In this document: in pieces, positions 19,396-29,412 of the stretch
Numbering within the stretch: the first letter of the stretch is position 1
How the letters are laid out: each line of letters begins with the position of its first letter
Source: Jeongeupia naejangsanensis
GTDB lineage: Bacteria > Pseudomonadota > Gammaproteobacteria > Burkholderiales > Chitinibacteraceae
Length of the DNA: 64,000 nucleotides
Assembly: GCF_016865585.1 (NCBI RefSeq)
Contig: NZ_JAESND010000001.1
Span: 1 to 64,000, forward strand
Reading direction: 5' to 3'
Program-made: the position numbers and the translations under genes
The notes under the pieces: model-generated
What the model was told of the DNA's origin: nothing
Databases searched by the model: none
The model's input: only the letters and a program-made list of their open reading frames with translations

Positions 19396-20904
19396 ATGGC
19401 TCAAGTCATCAACACCAACGTTGCTTCGCTCAATTCGCAGCGTAACCTTGGTACCTCGCAGGCGAGCCTCAATACCTCGCTGCAACGCCTCTCGTCCGGT
19501 CTGCGCATCAACAGCGCCAAGGACGATGCTGCCGGTCTCTCGATTTCGGAGCGCATGACCAGCCAGATCAATGGCCTGGATCAAGCCAAGCGTAACGCCA
19601 ACGACGGCATCTCGATGTCGCAAACGGCCGAAGGCGCGCTGTCGTCTGCTGGCGACATGCTGCAACGTGTCCGTCAGCTCGCGGTGCAATCGGCCAACTC
19701 GACCAACTCGGCCAGCGACCGTCAGTCGCTGCAGAACGAAGTGACGCAGCTCGTGTCCGAACTGGACCGTCTGTCGACCACGACCGAATTCAACGGCAAG
19801 AAGCTGTTCGACGGTTCGTTCGGTACCGCCCAGTTCCAGGTCGGCGCCAACGCCAACCAGACGATTTCCGCCAGTGCCGCCAACCTGCGCACGAGCAACT
19901 ACGGTAACAACCAGGTCGGTTCGGCCGGCCCGGGTCTGGGTGCAAGCACCCTGGCTGCGGCCGGTGCCGAAGCTTCGCTGGTAACCGCTGGCAACGTCGA
20001 CATCAACGGCTTCATCGGTAGCAAGACCGTGGCCGTTGCCGCAGGCGACAGCGCCAAGACCATCGCTCAGAACGTCAACAACGCATCGAACTCGACCGGC
20101 GTGACCGCGACGGCACGTACCGATGCGCAACTGACCTTCAGCGCAGCGGGTGCCTACAACCTCAAGATCATCGGCGACAACTCGACCGCTGAAACCGTGT
20201 CGTTCACGCTGTCGGCCGCTTCGGGCTCCGACGGCCTGTCCGCTGCAGTGACCGCATTCAACGACAAGTCCGCCAAGACCGGCGTGACCGCATCGCTGAA
20301 CGCTGACAACACCGGCATCGTGCTGACCAGCGAAACCGGCCAGAACATCCGCCTGCAAGATACCGCGGTGGCCAACGCCGGCACGACGCAAGTTCAGGCA
20401 CTGAAGGCTGACCAGACCACCGCGCTGGGCGCTGCAGTCACGCTCGCTGCCGATACGACGGCTGACGGCACGCTGGTGACCGGCCAAGTCACGTTCGACT
20501 CGGAAAAGTCGTTCTCGGCTGTGCAAGCAGCTGGCGGCACGAACATCCTGGGCGCAGTGGGTGCAGTCACCACCAACTCGGCGCTGAACAAGGTGTCGTC
20601 GCTCGACATCACCAGCTTCGCCAACGCAACCCAGGCACTGAAGACCGTTGACTCGGCCCTCTCGCTGATCAACAACGAACGTGCCAAGTTCGGTGCAGTG
20701 CAATCACGCTTCGAGAACACGATCTCGAACCTGCAAAGCACTTCGGAAAACCTGTCCGCTTCGCGCAGCCGTATCCGCGATACCGACTTCGCTTCCGAAA
20801 CCGCAAACATGACCCGCAACCAGGTGCTGCAACAGGCCGGTACTGCGATGCTGGCACAAGCCAACGCGCTGCCGAACCAAGTACTCAGCCTGCTGCGTGG
20901 CTAA
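19396..20904 (+). CDS. fliC: Flagellin
   Basis: A 502-aa flagellin, the filament subunit. The N-terminal D0/D1 region is typical ([37 protein letters not shown]) and the C-terminal D1/D0 region ends LLRG with [19 protein letters not shown]. The centre (about 170-410) is a Thr/Ala/Ser-rich surface-exposed insertion without Cys. The third codon position is strongly C/G, as in highly expressed genes. It is driven by the sigma-28 promoter at 19301 and separated from flaG by a weak hairpin. GGAGAAA precedes the ATG. Confidence 0.98.
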   Translation: MAQVINTNVASLNSQRNLGTSQASLNTSLQRLSSGLRINSAKDDAAGLSISERMTSQINGLDQAKRNANDGISMSQTAEGALSSAGDMLQRVRQLAVQSANSTNSASDRQSLQNEVTQLVSELDRLSTTTEFNGKKLFDGSFGTAQFQVGANANQTISASAANLRTSNYGNNQVGSAGPGLGASTLAAAGAEASLVTAGNVDINGFIGSKTVAVAAGDSAKTIAQNVNNASNSTGVTATARTDAQLTFSAAGAYNLKIIGDNSTAETVSFTLSAASGSDGLSAAVTAFNDKSAKTGVTASLNADNTGIVLTSETGQNIRLQDTAVANAGTTQVQALKADQTTALGAAVTLAADTTADGTLVTGQVTFDSEKSFSAVQAAGGTNILGAVGAVTTNSALNKVSSLDITSFANATQALKTVDSALSLINNERAKFGAVQSRFENTISNLQSTSENLSASRSRIRDTDFASETANMTRNQVLQQAGTAMLAQANALPNQVLSLLRG

Positions 20905-20933
20905 CCTTCGGTTTGACTTCACGTTAAACTGAC

Positions 20934-20962
20934 AAGCCCCGGCCCGCGTGCCGGGGCTTCTT
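20934..20962 (+). terminator. Hairpin between fliC and flaG, probably a leaky terminator
   Basis: A 10-bp stem (20934-20943 with 20950-20959) around CCGCGT is followed only by CTTCTTG, a poor T run. This would reduce but not stop transcription into flaG-fliD-fliS, giving flagellin the highest expression. Confidence 0.65.
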
Positions 20963-20978
20963 GCAGGAGAGGGAACCC

Positions 20979-21368
20979 ATGACGATTTCATCGATCAATC
21001 CCCTGAGCCAAAGCTCACCGCTACAACCACAGAATGATGCGCGGCAGCCGGCAGCGAACATTGCCGCCGCCAACCAGTCCGTCATCGGCGCTGTTGCAGC
21101 CAGTCCGGATGCCGTACAGGCGCCGACGCCCAAGCAGCAGGCTGCTGCGGTTGAAGATGCGGTCAAGAAACTGAATGAAACCGTGCAGTCGATGCAGCCC
21201 AAGGTCGGCATCGAGTTCAGTGTCGACGACGATACGCAGCTGTCCGTGGTCAAGGTCGTCGATACGCATTCGAAAGAAGTGATCCGGCAGATTCCGACGC
21301 AGGAAGCCTTGAACATCGCCAAAACAATCGACAAGCTGCAAGGTTTGCTGGTGCGCGACAAAGCTTAA
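20979..21368 (+). CDS. flaG: Flagellar protein FlaG
   Basis: A 129-aa FlaG-family protein: a disordered Gln/Ala/Pro-rich first half, then the conserved part LNETVQSMQPKVGIEFSVDD, VKVVDTHSKEVIRQIPTQEAL and a C-terminal helix. In polar-flagellated bacteria FlaG affects filament length; the molecular role is unclear. The ATG at 20979 follows GGAGAGGGA. It sits between fliC and fliD, the usual location. Confidence 0.9.
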   Translation: MTISSINPLSQSSPLQPQNDARQPAANIAAANQSVIGAVAASPDAVQAPTPKQQAAAVEDAVKKLNETVQSMQPKVGIEFSVDDDTQLSVVKVVDTHSKEVIRQIPTQEALNIAKTIDKLQGLLVRDKA

Positions 21369-21404
21369 GCCCGATCCCGTTTACCGTCTTACAAGGAAAA
21401 TCCC

Positions 21405-22967
21405 ATGGCCTCAATCACCACAAACGGTGGCTCCGGACTGGACATCAATTCGATTGTCAGTCAGCTGATGCAGATCGAGCAGCAACCGATTGCCAAGCTG
21501 AACACGAAAGAAGTGAGCTTTCAGTCGCAATTGAGTGCACTGGGAACGGTCAAGGGCGCGTTGTCGAGCTTTCAGAGCACCGTTGCTGCGCTGATGGACA
21601 TCAACAAGCTCAACGGGGTGAAGGCGACCTCCAGTGGTACCGACGTGGCCACCGTGACGGCGAGCAATACCGCCGATCTGGGCAATTTTTCGCTGGACGT
21701 GCTCAAGCTGGCGCAACGGCAGCGCCTGACGAGTCAGGCCGGCCAGTTCACCAGCGGTGATCAGGTGCTGGTGCCCAAGGGTTCGGATGTTGCGAAAGCC
21801 AAGCTGACTTTCACCTTCGGCAAGATCGATGCTGCGGCGACCGACGGCTTCAAGCCGAACGCCAGTGCACCGGCCAAGTCGGTCGATATTTCCGATATCA
21901 ATGGCGACGGACAAATCACGCTGAGCGAAGTGCGTGATGCGATCAACAAGCAGAGCGATCTGGGTGTGACCGCCTCGCTCGTCAAGGACTCGGACAATAG
22001 CGTCCGGCTGGTGATGACCGGGGCGAACACCGGCGAAAACTATGCTTTCAAGGTCGGCGTGGAAACCACGGATGCCGGCGGTGCCACAGTGGCCTCCGAT
22101 CTCTCCAAGCTCGCGTTCGATCCCAATGGTGGCACCACGGATGCCAATGGCAATCTGGTCGCCAATGGGTTCACCATCCTGAAGGACGGGTTTGCGCAAA
22201 ACGCGCAAGCCAAGGTCAACGGGATCGACGTCAGCAGCGCGAGCAACACGCTGACCGATGTGGTCGGCGGTTTGACGATTACCCTGCTCAAGACCACAAC
22301 CGACACCAACAACAAGTCGACACCGATCCAGATCAACTCGCAACGCGATAGCGGTGCGATCAAAAGCGCATTGAGCGCCTTTGTGAAGGCGTACAACGAC
22401 GTGCAGACGTCGATCACGTCGGTGGCCGGTTACAACGCCGATACCAAGGCCTCCGGCATCCTGCAGGGCGATGCATCGGTGCGCGGCGTGCAGAACCAGT
22501 TGCGCAGCATGCTGGGCGAAGCGTTTGGCGGCAGCGATCAGGCGATCAAGACGATGTCCCAACTGGGCATCGCATTCCAGTCGGACGGCAAGCTGGCGCT
22601 CGATTCGACCAAGCTGGACAAGGCCGTGACCGAAAACCTGGATTCGGTCCTGACGTTTATCGGTGCCTATGACAAAACCAAGAATCCGACCAAGGCGCCG
22701 GATTCGAGTCAGGGCAGTTTCGGCTACAAGCTCAACGACATGCTCGACAAGATGCTGACCAAGGGCGGGACGCTCGACAGTCGCACGGACGGGATCAACC
22801 GCAGCATCAAACTGCTCAGCGAGCAGCGCGATGCCATGACGGCCAAGCTCACGGAAACCGAGGCCCGGATCCGCAAGCAGTATGTCGCACTCGACCAGAC
22901 GCTGACCAAGATGCAGCAAACCAGCAATTCGCTGATTTCGCAGCTGGCCGCGCTGTCGGCGAACTGA
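21405..22967 (+). CDS. fliD: Flagellar filament capping protein FliD (HAP2)
   Basis: A 520-aa FliD, which caps the growing filament and helps flagellin fold in. The N-terminal domain has GSGLDINSIVSQLMQIEQQPI followed by a heptad-like helix; the middle holds the variable, Thr/Asn/Asp-rich region; the C-terminal domain has RDSGAIKSALSAFVKAYNDV and ends in a coiled coil (LTETEARIRKQYVALDQTLTKMQ) with a Leu/Ala-rich tail. An ACAAGGAAAAT ribosome binding site precedes the ATG. The DINGDGQITLSEV stretch near 165 resembles an EF-hand-like calcium loop. Confidence 0.96.
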   Translation: MASITTNGGSGLDINSIVSQLMQIEQQPIAKLNTKEVSFQSQLSALGTVKGALSSFQSTVAALMDINKLNGVKATSSGTDVATVTASNTADLGNFSLDVLKLAQRQRLTSQAGQFTSGDQVLVPKGSDVAKAKLTFTFGKIDAAATDGFKPNASAPAKSVDISDINGDGQITLSEVRDAINKQSDLGVTASLVKDSDNSVRLVMTGANTGENYAFKVGVETTDAGGATVASDLSKLAFDPNGGTTDANGNLVANGFTILKDGFAQNAQAKVNGIDVSSASNTLTDVVGGLTITLLKTTTDTNNKSTPIQINSQRDSGAIKSALSAFVKAYNDVQTSITSVAGYNADTKASGILQGDASVRGVQNQLRSMLGEAFGGSDQAIKTMSQLGIAFQSDGKLALDSTKLDKAVTENLDSVLTFIGAYDKTKNPTKAPDSSQGSFGYKLNDMLDKMLTKGGTLDSRTDGINRSIKLLSEQRDAMTAKLTETEARIRKQYVALDQTLTKMQQTSNSLISQLAALSAN

Positions 22968-22993
22968 TCGCGTACCGGTAAGGAGTTCGAAGA

Positions 22994-23452
22994 ATGATGG
23001 GACTGAAAAAGGCGCTGAACGCCTACGGTCAGACGTCGGTCGAAATGGCCGTGGATGTTGCCAGCCCGCACAGGCTGGTGACGATGCTGTTCGAGGGGGC
23101 CATCAAATCCGCGATGATGGCAAAAGTGCATCTGGAAGCCGGCAATATTGCGGAGAAGGGCGCTGCGACCTCGAAGGCGATCGCGATCGTCGACGACGGC
23201 TTGCGCCTGTCGCTGGACAAGACGCAGGGCGGCGCGCTGGCCGAGAATCTGGATGCGCTGTACGAATACATCAGCACCCAGTTGCTGCTCGCCAATTTGC
23301 GCAACGACGCGGCGCTGTTCGACGAGGTGCTGGGCTTGCTGACCGGGCTCAAGCAGTCCTGGGAGGCCATCGATCCGGCGGCCCAGGCTGCGCAAGCGGC
23401 CGAACCGCCGCGTACGGATTCTGCCAGCGTGCTCAGTTATGGCCGTGCATGA
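22994..23452 (+). CDS. fliS: Flagellin export chaperone FliS
   Basis: A 152-aa FliS, which binds the flagellin C-terminus in the cytoplasm and prevents premature polymerisation. It has the family pattern: Tyr-containing N-terminus (ALNAYGQTSVE), SPHRLVTMLFEGAI, and LALDKTQGG-like and LYEYISTQLLLANL blocks in a four-helix bundle. The last 20 residues are an Ala/Pro-rich tail. AGGAG eight bases upstream fixes the start. The fliT-like gene overlaps its end by 14 bases. Confidence 0.94.
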   Translation: MMGLKKALNAYGQTSVEMAVDVASPHRLVTMLFEGAIKSAMMAKVHLEAGNIAEKGAATSKAIAIVDDGLRLSLDKTQGGALAENLDALYEYISTQLLLANLRNDAALFDEVLGLLTGLKQSWEAIDPAAQAAQAAEPPRTDSASVLSYGRA

Positions 23453-23750
23453 CGCGCTGGCGCGCCTGCAGGCACTGCACGACAGCCTGCTGGCGGTAAA
23501 AGATGCCCTGACGGCGCCGGAAGACGAGGCCTTGCTGCTGGCGCTGGCGCGTTACGATGAGGCCGCTGCAGCGCAACTGTCGGTGGATTGGTCGGGTTCG
23601 CCGCAACGACAACAGGCCGTTGCGCTGATGACCGCATCGCAGTCCATGCTGGAAGAGCTGCTGCCGCTAGTCCGGCGAGCCCGCGACGAATCCCAAGCCG
23701 CGCTGCAAAATGTCCATAACGCCGATAAACTGAATCGAGCCTATCGCTGA
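23439..23750 (+). CDS. fliT: FliT-like flagellar chaperone
   Basis: A 103-aa, all-helical, Leu/Ala/Gln-rich protein placed directly after fliS and overlapping it by 14 bases. Position, size and composition match the FliT group, chaperones of FliD that in enterics also restrain FlhDC. Sequence identity in this family is low, so the call rests mainly on context. Confidence 0.7.
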   Translation: MAVHDALARLQALHDSLLAVKDALTAPEDEALLLALARYDEAAAAQLSVDWSGSPQRQQAVALMTASQSMLEELLPLVRRARDESQAALQNVHNADKLNRAYR

Positions 23751-23780
23751 TAACACCCCGTGGCGGGTGGCGGAACAAGC

Positions 23781-24173
23781 ATGAACGGCATCCTGATCAC
23801 CTGGCAGCAACTGCTATACGTCAGCCTCGGTCTGATCGTGTTTTATATTGCCCAGTTGCTGTTCTTCCTGAAGCGTCATGGCTGGTCGTGGCCCAAACAC
23901 GCCAGCGCGCCCGATACTGCATTGCGTGTCGAGGTGGTGGCGCTGCGTCAGGAAGTCGAACGGCTGAAGATCCGCCTTGCTGCGCAGCAGATCGAGCCGG
24001 TGACCAGCGGTGCCGAGCCGGTGGTCGAGGTGAGCGATGAATCGCCTTACGCGCACGCCATCCGGCTGGCGCGGCAGGGGGCCGAGGCCTCGCAGGTTGC
24101 ATCGGTCTGTGGCCTGTCCCGCGGCGAGGTGGACCTGATCATCGCGCTGTATCGCAAGCAGGGCCACAAGTAA
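23781..24173 (+). CDS. DUF2802 membrane protein
   Basis: A 130-aa protein with one N-terminal membrane helix (about 6-28, WQQLLYVSLGLIVFYIAQLLFF), a short coiled coil (EVVALRQEVERLKIRL), and a C-terminal DUF2802 segment (YAHAIRLARQGAEASQVASVCGL..) resembling a small helix-turn-helix. This family is repeatedly found among flagellar genes of polar-flagellated bacteria; its function is unknown. The ATG at 23781 is used; an upstream in-frame start gives only a short Gly-rich addition. It lies 2 bases from the fliK-like gene. Confidence 0.8.
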   Translation: MNGILITWQQLLYVSLGLIVFYIAQLLFFLKRHGWSWPKHASAPDTALRVEVVALRQEVERLKIRLAAQQIEPVTSGAEPVVEVSDESPYAHAIRLARQGAEASQVASVCGLSRGEVDLIIALYRKQGHK

Positions 24174-24175
24174 CC

Positions 24176-25213
24176 ATGTTGCCGGGGACGAACGCCGTCG
24201 GGCTGCTGCAGCAATACCTGCAGGGCCAGACGCCGCTGATCGATACGGCCCGACTGGCCGGCACCGAAGAGGTGCTGCTGACGGTGGGCGAACGCCTTCA
24301 GGCCATTGTCCGCAACGAACTGCCCAATGGCCGCTTCGCGGTGCAAATCAAGGATCAACTGCTGGATCTCAACCTGCCGCGCAATACGCAGCCGGGAGAG
24401 CAGGTCGAACTCGAGGTCGTTTCGACGTCGCCGGCCTTGCGGTTTGCGCTACTGCAGGGCAACGCAGCCGAGCCCCGTCAGGCCACCACACTCAGCACGG
24501 CAGCGCGTGCGCTGGCCGAGCTGCTGCGCCCGACCGCAGGTACGGGAGCCAAGGGGGTCGACGATCCCGAGCCTTTGCTCAAACCCAGCGACGGTGCTGA
24601 GCCGGACGTACCCAAGTTGACCGAGCGGTTGGCGCAGGCCATCAACAATAGCGGCCTGTTTTACGAATCGCATCAGGCCGACTGGGTGCGGGGCGAGCGC
24701 CCGTTACAGGCGCTAATGCGCGAACCGCAGAATGCACCTGCTGCGGATACGGCGCGTGCCGGAGCAGGCTTGCAAGCGGAAGGTTCCGGCGGTGCCGCCT
24801 CCCGTGTCGACGAAACCCGCACCGTGCTGGGCCAGCTGGTTCAGCGCCAACTCAATGCGCTCGATCAGGGCGGGGTGGTTTGGCAAGGGCAGGCGTGGCC
24901 GGGGCAGCCGCTGCGTTGGGCGTTGAACACGGAAGTGCCGGACGAATCCCGCCATGCAACCGTCAATGACGAGCAAACTGCCCAGCGCTGGCAAACGCGC
25001 CTTGATCTGACTCTGCCACGGTTGGGGTCGGTGTCGGTGCTGGCCGAATTGCATCAGGGCCAGTTTTCCCTGCGTTTCATTTCGCCTGAGACGGAAACCC
25101 GGGCCGCGATCAGCGCGGGCCAGCCGGTTTTGCAAGCCCGTTTTGCTGCGGCCGGGCTGGCGCTGGCCGGAACGCCGGCCGTCGTCGCCAGCGGAGACGG
25201 GGGTGGCGCTTGA
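24176..25213 (+). CDS. FliK-like flagellar hook-length control protein
   Basis: A 345-aa protein with a Pro/Ala/Gln-rich, low-complexity middle and a C-terminal FliK-type domain: RLDLTLPRLGSVSVLAELHQGQFSLRF, which measures hook length and signals the FlhB switch in classical FliK. The N-terminal part (about 10-110) has a beta-rich segment with QAIVRNELPNGRFAVQI. It is probably a second FliK paralogue, since it pairs with a stand-alone FlhB C-terminal homologue rather than with hook genes. It overlaps the next gene. Confidence 0.75.
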   Translation: MLPGTNAVGLLQQYLQGQTPLIDTARLAGTEEVLLTVGERLQAIVRNELPNGRFAVQIKDQLLDLNLPRNTQPGEQVELEVVSTSPALRFALLQGNAAEPRQATTLSTAARALAELLRPTAGTGAKGVDDPEPLLKPSDGAEPDVPKLTERLAQAINNSGLFYESHQADWVRGERPLQALMREPQNAPAADTARAGAGLQAEGSGGAASRVDETRTVLGQLVQRQLNALDQGGVVWQGQAWPGQPLRWALNTEVPDESRHATVNDEQTAQRWQTRLDLTLPRLGSVSVLAELHQGQFSLRFISPETETRAAISAGQPVLQARFAAAGLALAGTPAVVASGDGGGA

Positions 25214-25527
25214 CCAAGTCACAGCGCCGTCAGCAGGCGGTGGCGCTCGCGTACGCCGACGGTGGCGGTGCACCGCGGGTCGTTGCCAAGGGGCAGGGGC
25301 TGACCGCCGAACGCATCATCGAGAAAGCGCGCGAAGCAGGCGTATTCGTGCACGAATCGCCGGAGCTGGTGTCGCTGCTGATGCAGGTCGATCTGGACCG
25401 GCACATTCCCGAGCAGCTTTACCGCGCGGTCGCCGAGCTACTGGCCTTCATCTACCTGCTCGAAGCCGGGGCCGACGTGACGGCGCCCGAGTTCAAGGCG
25501 CCGCCAGTCATTCCGGACCCGCTCTAG
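25210..25527 (+). CDS. FlhB C-terminal domain homologue (FhlB-type, stand-alone)
   Basis: A 105-aa protein matching the cytoplasmic tail of FlhB/YscU: RRQQAVALAYADGGGAPRVVAKG, AERIIEKAREAGVFVHESPELVSLLMQVDLDRHIPEQLYRAVAELLAFIY. The self-cleaving NPTH motif of true FlhB is missing, and there is no membrane part. In bacteria that have it, it is thought to act with FlhB in export switching. The start is TTG at 25210, overlapping the fliK-like stop (TTGA). The 3' end overlaps the convergent transporter by 4 bases. Confidence 0.85.
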   Translation: MTKSQRRQQAVALAYADGGGAPRVVAKGQGLTAERIIEKAREAGVFVHESPELVSLLMQVDLDRHIPEQLYRAVAELLAFIYLLEAGADVTAPEFKAPPVIPDPL

Positions 25528-26873
25528 AAAAGTCCGAGTGCCTTGAGCATGACGATGGCGATCAGTAACGGCGACACGTAGCGCAGCAGGATGAACAGCG
25601 CTTTCACCAGCGGACCGTTATCGAGCTGGCCGTTGTTGGAAAGTCCGGCCTGCAGTTTGCCCATCCCGTATGACCACCCCACGAACAGGCTGATCAGGAT
25701 GCCGCCCAGCGGCAGCAGCACGTTCGAGCTCAGGTAGTCGAACAGGTCGAACGCATTCAGTCCGAACAGCTTCCAGTCCTGCGTCAGACTTTGCGACAAC
25801 GACGCTGGCGCACCGAGCAGCGCGATCACCGCCAGCGTGATCAGCGTGGCTTTCCTGCGGCTACAGGACCAGCGCTCGGTCATCATCGCGACCGGCACTT
25901 CCAGAATCGACAGCATCGCGCCGAGCGAGGCGATCGCGGTCAGGACGAAGAACAGCACCATGAACACCTGCCCGCCGGGCATGCTGTCGAACACGGCCGG
26001 AATGGTCATGAACACCAGCGACGGGCCGGCGGCCGGCTCGAAGCCGAAGGCGAACACGGCAGGGAAGATCGCCATGCCGGCGAGCAGCGATACGCTCAGG
26101 TCGGCGATCATCACCCGCGTAGCGGTCGCCGGGATGTTCTGCTCGGGGCGGAAATAGCTGCCATAGGTCAGCATCGTGCCCATGCCGATCGACAGCTTGA
26201 AGAACGCGAGGCCGAGCGCGGTCAGCAAGACGCCGGTGCCGATCTTGGAAAAGTCCGGCGCGAACAGGAAGCGCAGCCCCTCGGCGGCACCGGGGAGGGT
26301 CAGGCTGCGGATGCACAGCGCGATCAGCAGCAGGAACAGCAGCGGCATCAGTTTCTTCGCGACCGCCTCGATGCCCTTGGAAACCCCGAGCATGATGATG
26401 CCGCCAGTGACCACCAGCACCAGCCACTGCCAGAACAGAGCCTGCACCGGTGACGACACCAGTGCACCGAACGTGGCCTTGGCGCTCGCCGGGTCGGTAT
26501 GGCCGAGTGTGCCGGCGATGCTTTTGACGACGTAGGCAAACACCCAGCCGGCGACCTCGGTGTAGAACGCCAGAATCAGCACCGCAGCAACTAGCCCCAT
26601 GTAGCCGATCGCTTTCCAGAACGGCTGTTTGGGCGAGAGGATTTCGAAGGTGCTGACCGCATTGGCGCGGGCGGTGCGGCCGAGCATGATCTCGGCAATC
26701 ATCACCGGCAGGCCGACGAGCAGGGTCGCCAGCAGATAGGTCAGCAGAAAGCCCGCGCCACCGTTGGTGCCGGTCAGGTAGGGGAATTTCCAGATGTTGC
26801 CGAGCCCGACTGCCGAGCCCAGTGTGGCGACGAGGACGCCGAAAGTAGAGGTAAAGCCGTCGCGTTGCGCCAT
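25524..26873 (-). CDS. Sodium-dependent transporter, neurotransmitter:sodium symporter (SNF) family
   Basis: A 449-aa membrane protein with about 11-12 helices. The first helix carries the NSS signature ATLGSAVGLGNIWKFPYLTGTNGGAGF, which forms the substrate and Na+ sites; EVPVAMMTERW lies at the start of a late helix. The bacterial relatives (LeuT, TnaT) take up amino acids with Na+; the substrate here is not readable. The ATG at 26873 follows AGGGAGT on the minus strand; the frame is open 18 codons further upstream without support. It is transcribed divergently from uvrC across a 247-bp gap. Confidence 0.93.
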   Translation of the reverse strand: MAQRDGFTSTFGVLVATLGSAVGLGNIWKFPYLTGTNGGAGFLLTYLLATLLVGLPVMIAEIMLGRTARANAVSTFEILSPKQPFWKAIGYMGLVAAVLILAFYTEVAGWVFAYVVKSIAGTLGHTDPASAKATFGALVSSPVQALFWQWLVLVVTGGIIMLGVSKGIEAVAKKLMPLLFLLLIALCIRSLTLPGAAEGLRFLFAPDFSKIGTGVLLTALGLAFFKLSIGMGTMLTYGSYFRPEQNIPATATRVMIADLSVSLLAGMAIFPAVFAFGFEPAAGPSLVFMTIPAVFDSMPGGQVFMVLFFVLTAIASLGAMLSILEVPVAMMTERWSCSRRKATLITLAVIALLGAPASLSQSLTQDWKLFGLNAFDLFDYLSSNVLLPLGGILISLFVGWSYGMGKLQAGLSNNGQLDNGPLVKALFILLRYVSPLLIAIVMLKALGLF

Positions 26874-27120
26874 GGCGCGTACTCCCTGTAGTGTCGCCGA
26901 CGGCCGGCTTGGCCCGGATCGCTGCATCGGTACGGCGCGCCCGTGCCGGGACGGACGAAGAACCTTGCCGCGCTCGGGTCGTGCGCAGGTTCGGCGGACG
27001 ACTCAATTGCGTAATAGACCGCACCGGGATCGCCGGCAGCGGAAAGGCGCGGATTATCATCCCGATCGGCTGCGTTGTCGCTTCGGGAAAACCGCAGCGC
27101 AGACGCGGTAAACTGGGCGC

Positions 27121-28968
27121 ATGAACGCCGAAACCCCCGCCGCTCCGACCGATGACCGCCTTGCCGCGCTGATCGAGCACGTCAAGGCCCTGCCGCACCT
27201 GCCCGGTGTGTACCGCTATCTCGACGCCGGTGGCGCGATCCTCTACGTCGGCAAGGCGCTGGACCTGCGCAAGCGGGTCGGTTCGTACTTCCAGAAAAAC
27301 GACCACAGCCCGCGAATCCGGCTGATGCTGGCGCAAGTCGCGAAAATCGAGACGACCGTCGTGCGCAGCGAAGCCGAAGCGCTGGTGCTCGAAAACAACC
27401 TGATCAAGGCACTTTCGCCGCGCTACAACATTCTGTTTCGCGACGACAAGAGCTACCCTTACGTGATGATCAGCGGACACGCCTCGCCACGGCTGGCGTA
27501 CTACCGGGGGGCGCTGGACAAGCGCAACCAGTACTTCGGCCCGTTTCCGAACGGCTATGTGGTCAAGGAATCGCTGCAACTGCTGCAGAAGGTGTTCAAG
27601 CTGCGCACCTGCGAAGACACCGTGTTCGCCAACCGCTCGCGCCCCTGTCTGCTGCACCAGATCAAGCGCTGTTCGGCGCCGTGCGTGAACCTGATCAGCG
27701 CCGATGACTATCGGCGTGACGTCAACAATGCCGCACTGTTCCTCAGTGGCAAGGCGAACGAATTGCTCGAGGAGCTTGAAGCGAACATGGAGGCCGCATC
27801 GGCGGCCTGGGATTTCGAGCGCGCCGCGCTGTTGCGCGATCAGGTTCAGGCTCTGGCCAAAGTGCAGGAACGCCAGTTCGTCTCCAGCAATACCAGCGAG
27901 CTCGATGCCGACATCGTTGCCTGCGTGGTCAAGGACGGCATGGTCTGCGTCAATCTGGCAATGGTGCGCGGCGGGCGCCACGTCGGCGACAAGAACCTGT
28001 TCCCCAGTCATGCCGACGATTACGACGCGGCCGAGGCGTTGTCGGCGTTTCTGGCGCAACACTATCTGGACCGGAGCGTGCCGGCCATGGTGCTGTGCCA
28101 CCCGGCGCCGCCGGATGCCGAGGTGATCGCGTCGCTGCTGTCGGATCAGGCCGGTCGGGTGGTGCGGCTCAACAGCAATCCGAACGGCGAGCGCAAGGTC
28201 TGGCTGGAAATGGCGCTCAAGAATGCCGAACTGGCCATCGCGCTCAAGCTCGGTCAGGCGGCGACGCAAGCCGGCCGGCTGGCCGCGCTGGTCGATGCCT
28301 TGGGTCTGCCCGACGAAACGCAGCGGATCGAGTGCTTCGACATCTCCCACACGATGGGCGAGCTGACCGTGGCGTCGTGCGTGGTGTTCGACCGTGGCGA
28401 CATGCAGCCTAAGGAGTATCGCCGCTACAACATCGAGGGCATCACCGGCGGCGACGACTACGCGGCGATGAAGCAGGTACTGACCCGACGTTACGGCAAG
28501 ATCGCCGCAGGCGAGGGCGTCGTGCCCGATGTCATCCTGATCGACGGCGGCAAGGGGCAGCTGGCTCAGGCCGAGGAGGTGATGGCCGAAGTCGGACTGA
28601 CGCAGCCGGTGCTGATCGGTGTCGCCAAGGGCGAGACGCGCAAGGCGGGCCTCGAGCAGTTGATCCTCGCAACAACGCACGAGGTCAAGCACCTGAAGCG
28701 CGACCATCCGGGGCTGCATCTGGTGCAGCAGATCCGCGACGAATCGCACCGTTTCGCGATTACCGGGCACCGGGCGCGACGCGCCAAGGCACGCGTTGCG
28801 TCCAGTCTCGAAGACATTGACGGTGTCGGGCCGAAGCGCCGGCAGCGTCTGCTGGCCCGCTTCGGTGGCTTGCAGGGCGTGAAGGCGGCCAGCGTCGATG
28901 ACCTGATGCTGGTCGACGGCATCAACGCCGCACTGGCCGAGAAGATCTACGCTGCGCTGCGCGGCTAG
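27121..28968 (+). CDS. uvrC: Excinuclease ABC subunit C
   Basis: A 615-aa UvrC, which makes both incisions in nucleotide excision repair. It has the N-terminal GIY-YIG domain ([20 protein letters not shown]), a UVR helix pair (about 205-240, [15 protein letters not shown]), the RNase H-like C-terminal nuclease ([27 protein letters not shown]) and a terminal tandem HhH (about 555-615). Length is typical. No SOS box is evident ahead of it. The gene ends 4 bases inside the convergent acetyltransferase gene. Confidence 0.97.
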   Translation: MNAETPAAPTDDRLAALIEHVKALPHLPGVYRYLDAGGAILYVGKALDLRKRVGSYFQKNDHSPRIRLMLAQVAKIETTVVRSEAEALVLENNLIKALSPRYNILFRDDKSYPYVMISGHASPRLAYYRGALDKRNQYFGPFPNGYVVKESLQLLQKVFKLRTCEDTVFANRSRPCLLHQIKRCSAPCVNLISADDYRRDVNNAALFLSGKANELLEELEANMEAASAAWDFERAALLRDQVQALAKVQERQFVSSNTSELDADIVACVVKDGMVCVNLAMVRGGRHVGDKNLFPSHADDYDAAEALSAFLAQHYLDRSVPAMVLCHPAPPDAEVIASLLSDQAGRVVRLNSNPNGERKVWLEMALKNAELAIALKLGQAATQAGRLAALVDALGLPDETQRIECFDISHTMGELTVASCVVFDRGDMQPKEYRRYNIEGITGGDDYAAMKQVLTRRYGKIAAGEGVVPDVILIDGGKGQLAQAEEVMAEVGLTQPVLIGVAKGETRKAGLEQLILATTHEVKHLKRDHPGLHLVQQIRDESHRFAITGHRARRAKARVASSLEDIDGVGPKRRQRLLARFGGLQGVKAASVDDLMLVDGINAALAEKIYAALRG

Positions 28969-29408
28969 TTGCCGCGGTACTCCATGACTTCTTCGCCGTT
29001 GATCATCTCGCCGGTCGCGACCCAGCCGCAACGGCGGTAGAAGCCGTGGGCCCGCACGTCCGGGTCCGGATTGGCGACGAGCCAGATCCGCGCGTGACCG
29101 AGCGATTGCAGCCAGGCGACGACGCGGCCCAGCAGTGCCTTGCCGATACCACGGCCCTCGAAGTCGGGCAGTAGCGCCAGCACCAGCATCTCGCCGCCCT
29201 CCCGGTCGCCACTGGCAAAGCCGACGATGCGGCCGTCGACCTCGCATAGCCAGCCCTTCACCTCGCCGCGCTGCATGGCGGCGGCGCTGGATTCCGGCGT
29301 AATGCCATAGCCGGCGAGTTCTTCCGGTGTCAGTGCGTTGTCGCGCGTCTGTCCGCGCAGCACGAACAGGGCGGGCAGGTCGTCGGCCCGGGTTTCGCGG
29401 ATCAGCAT
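28965..29408 (-). CDS. GNAT-family N-acetyltransferase
   Basis: A 147-aa GNAT fold: the acetyl-CoA binding motif A is [28 protein letters not shown], followed by motif B around [24 protein letters not shown]. Most such small acetyltransferases modify an amine or peptide, and the substrate is unknown. It is 4 bases downstream of the DUF1415 gene on the same strand, so the two are likely cotranscribed. Confidence 0.88.
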   Translation of the reverse strand: MLIRETRADDLPALFVLRGQTRDNALTPEELAGYGITPESSAAAMQRGEVKGWLCEVDGRIVGFASGDREGGEMLVLALLPDFEGRGIGKALLGRVVAWLQSLGHARIWLVANPDPDVRAHGFYRRCGWVATGEMINGEEVMEYRGN

Positions 29409-29412
29409 GGTT

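Noticed and set aside
25861-29247. 1128-codon open frame on the minus strand
   Set aside because: It lies antisense to uvrC and in another frame of the NSS transporter. Its Arg/Gly/Ala-rich composition is typical of a high-GC shadow, while both overlapped genes are unmistakable.
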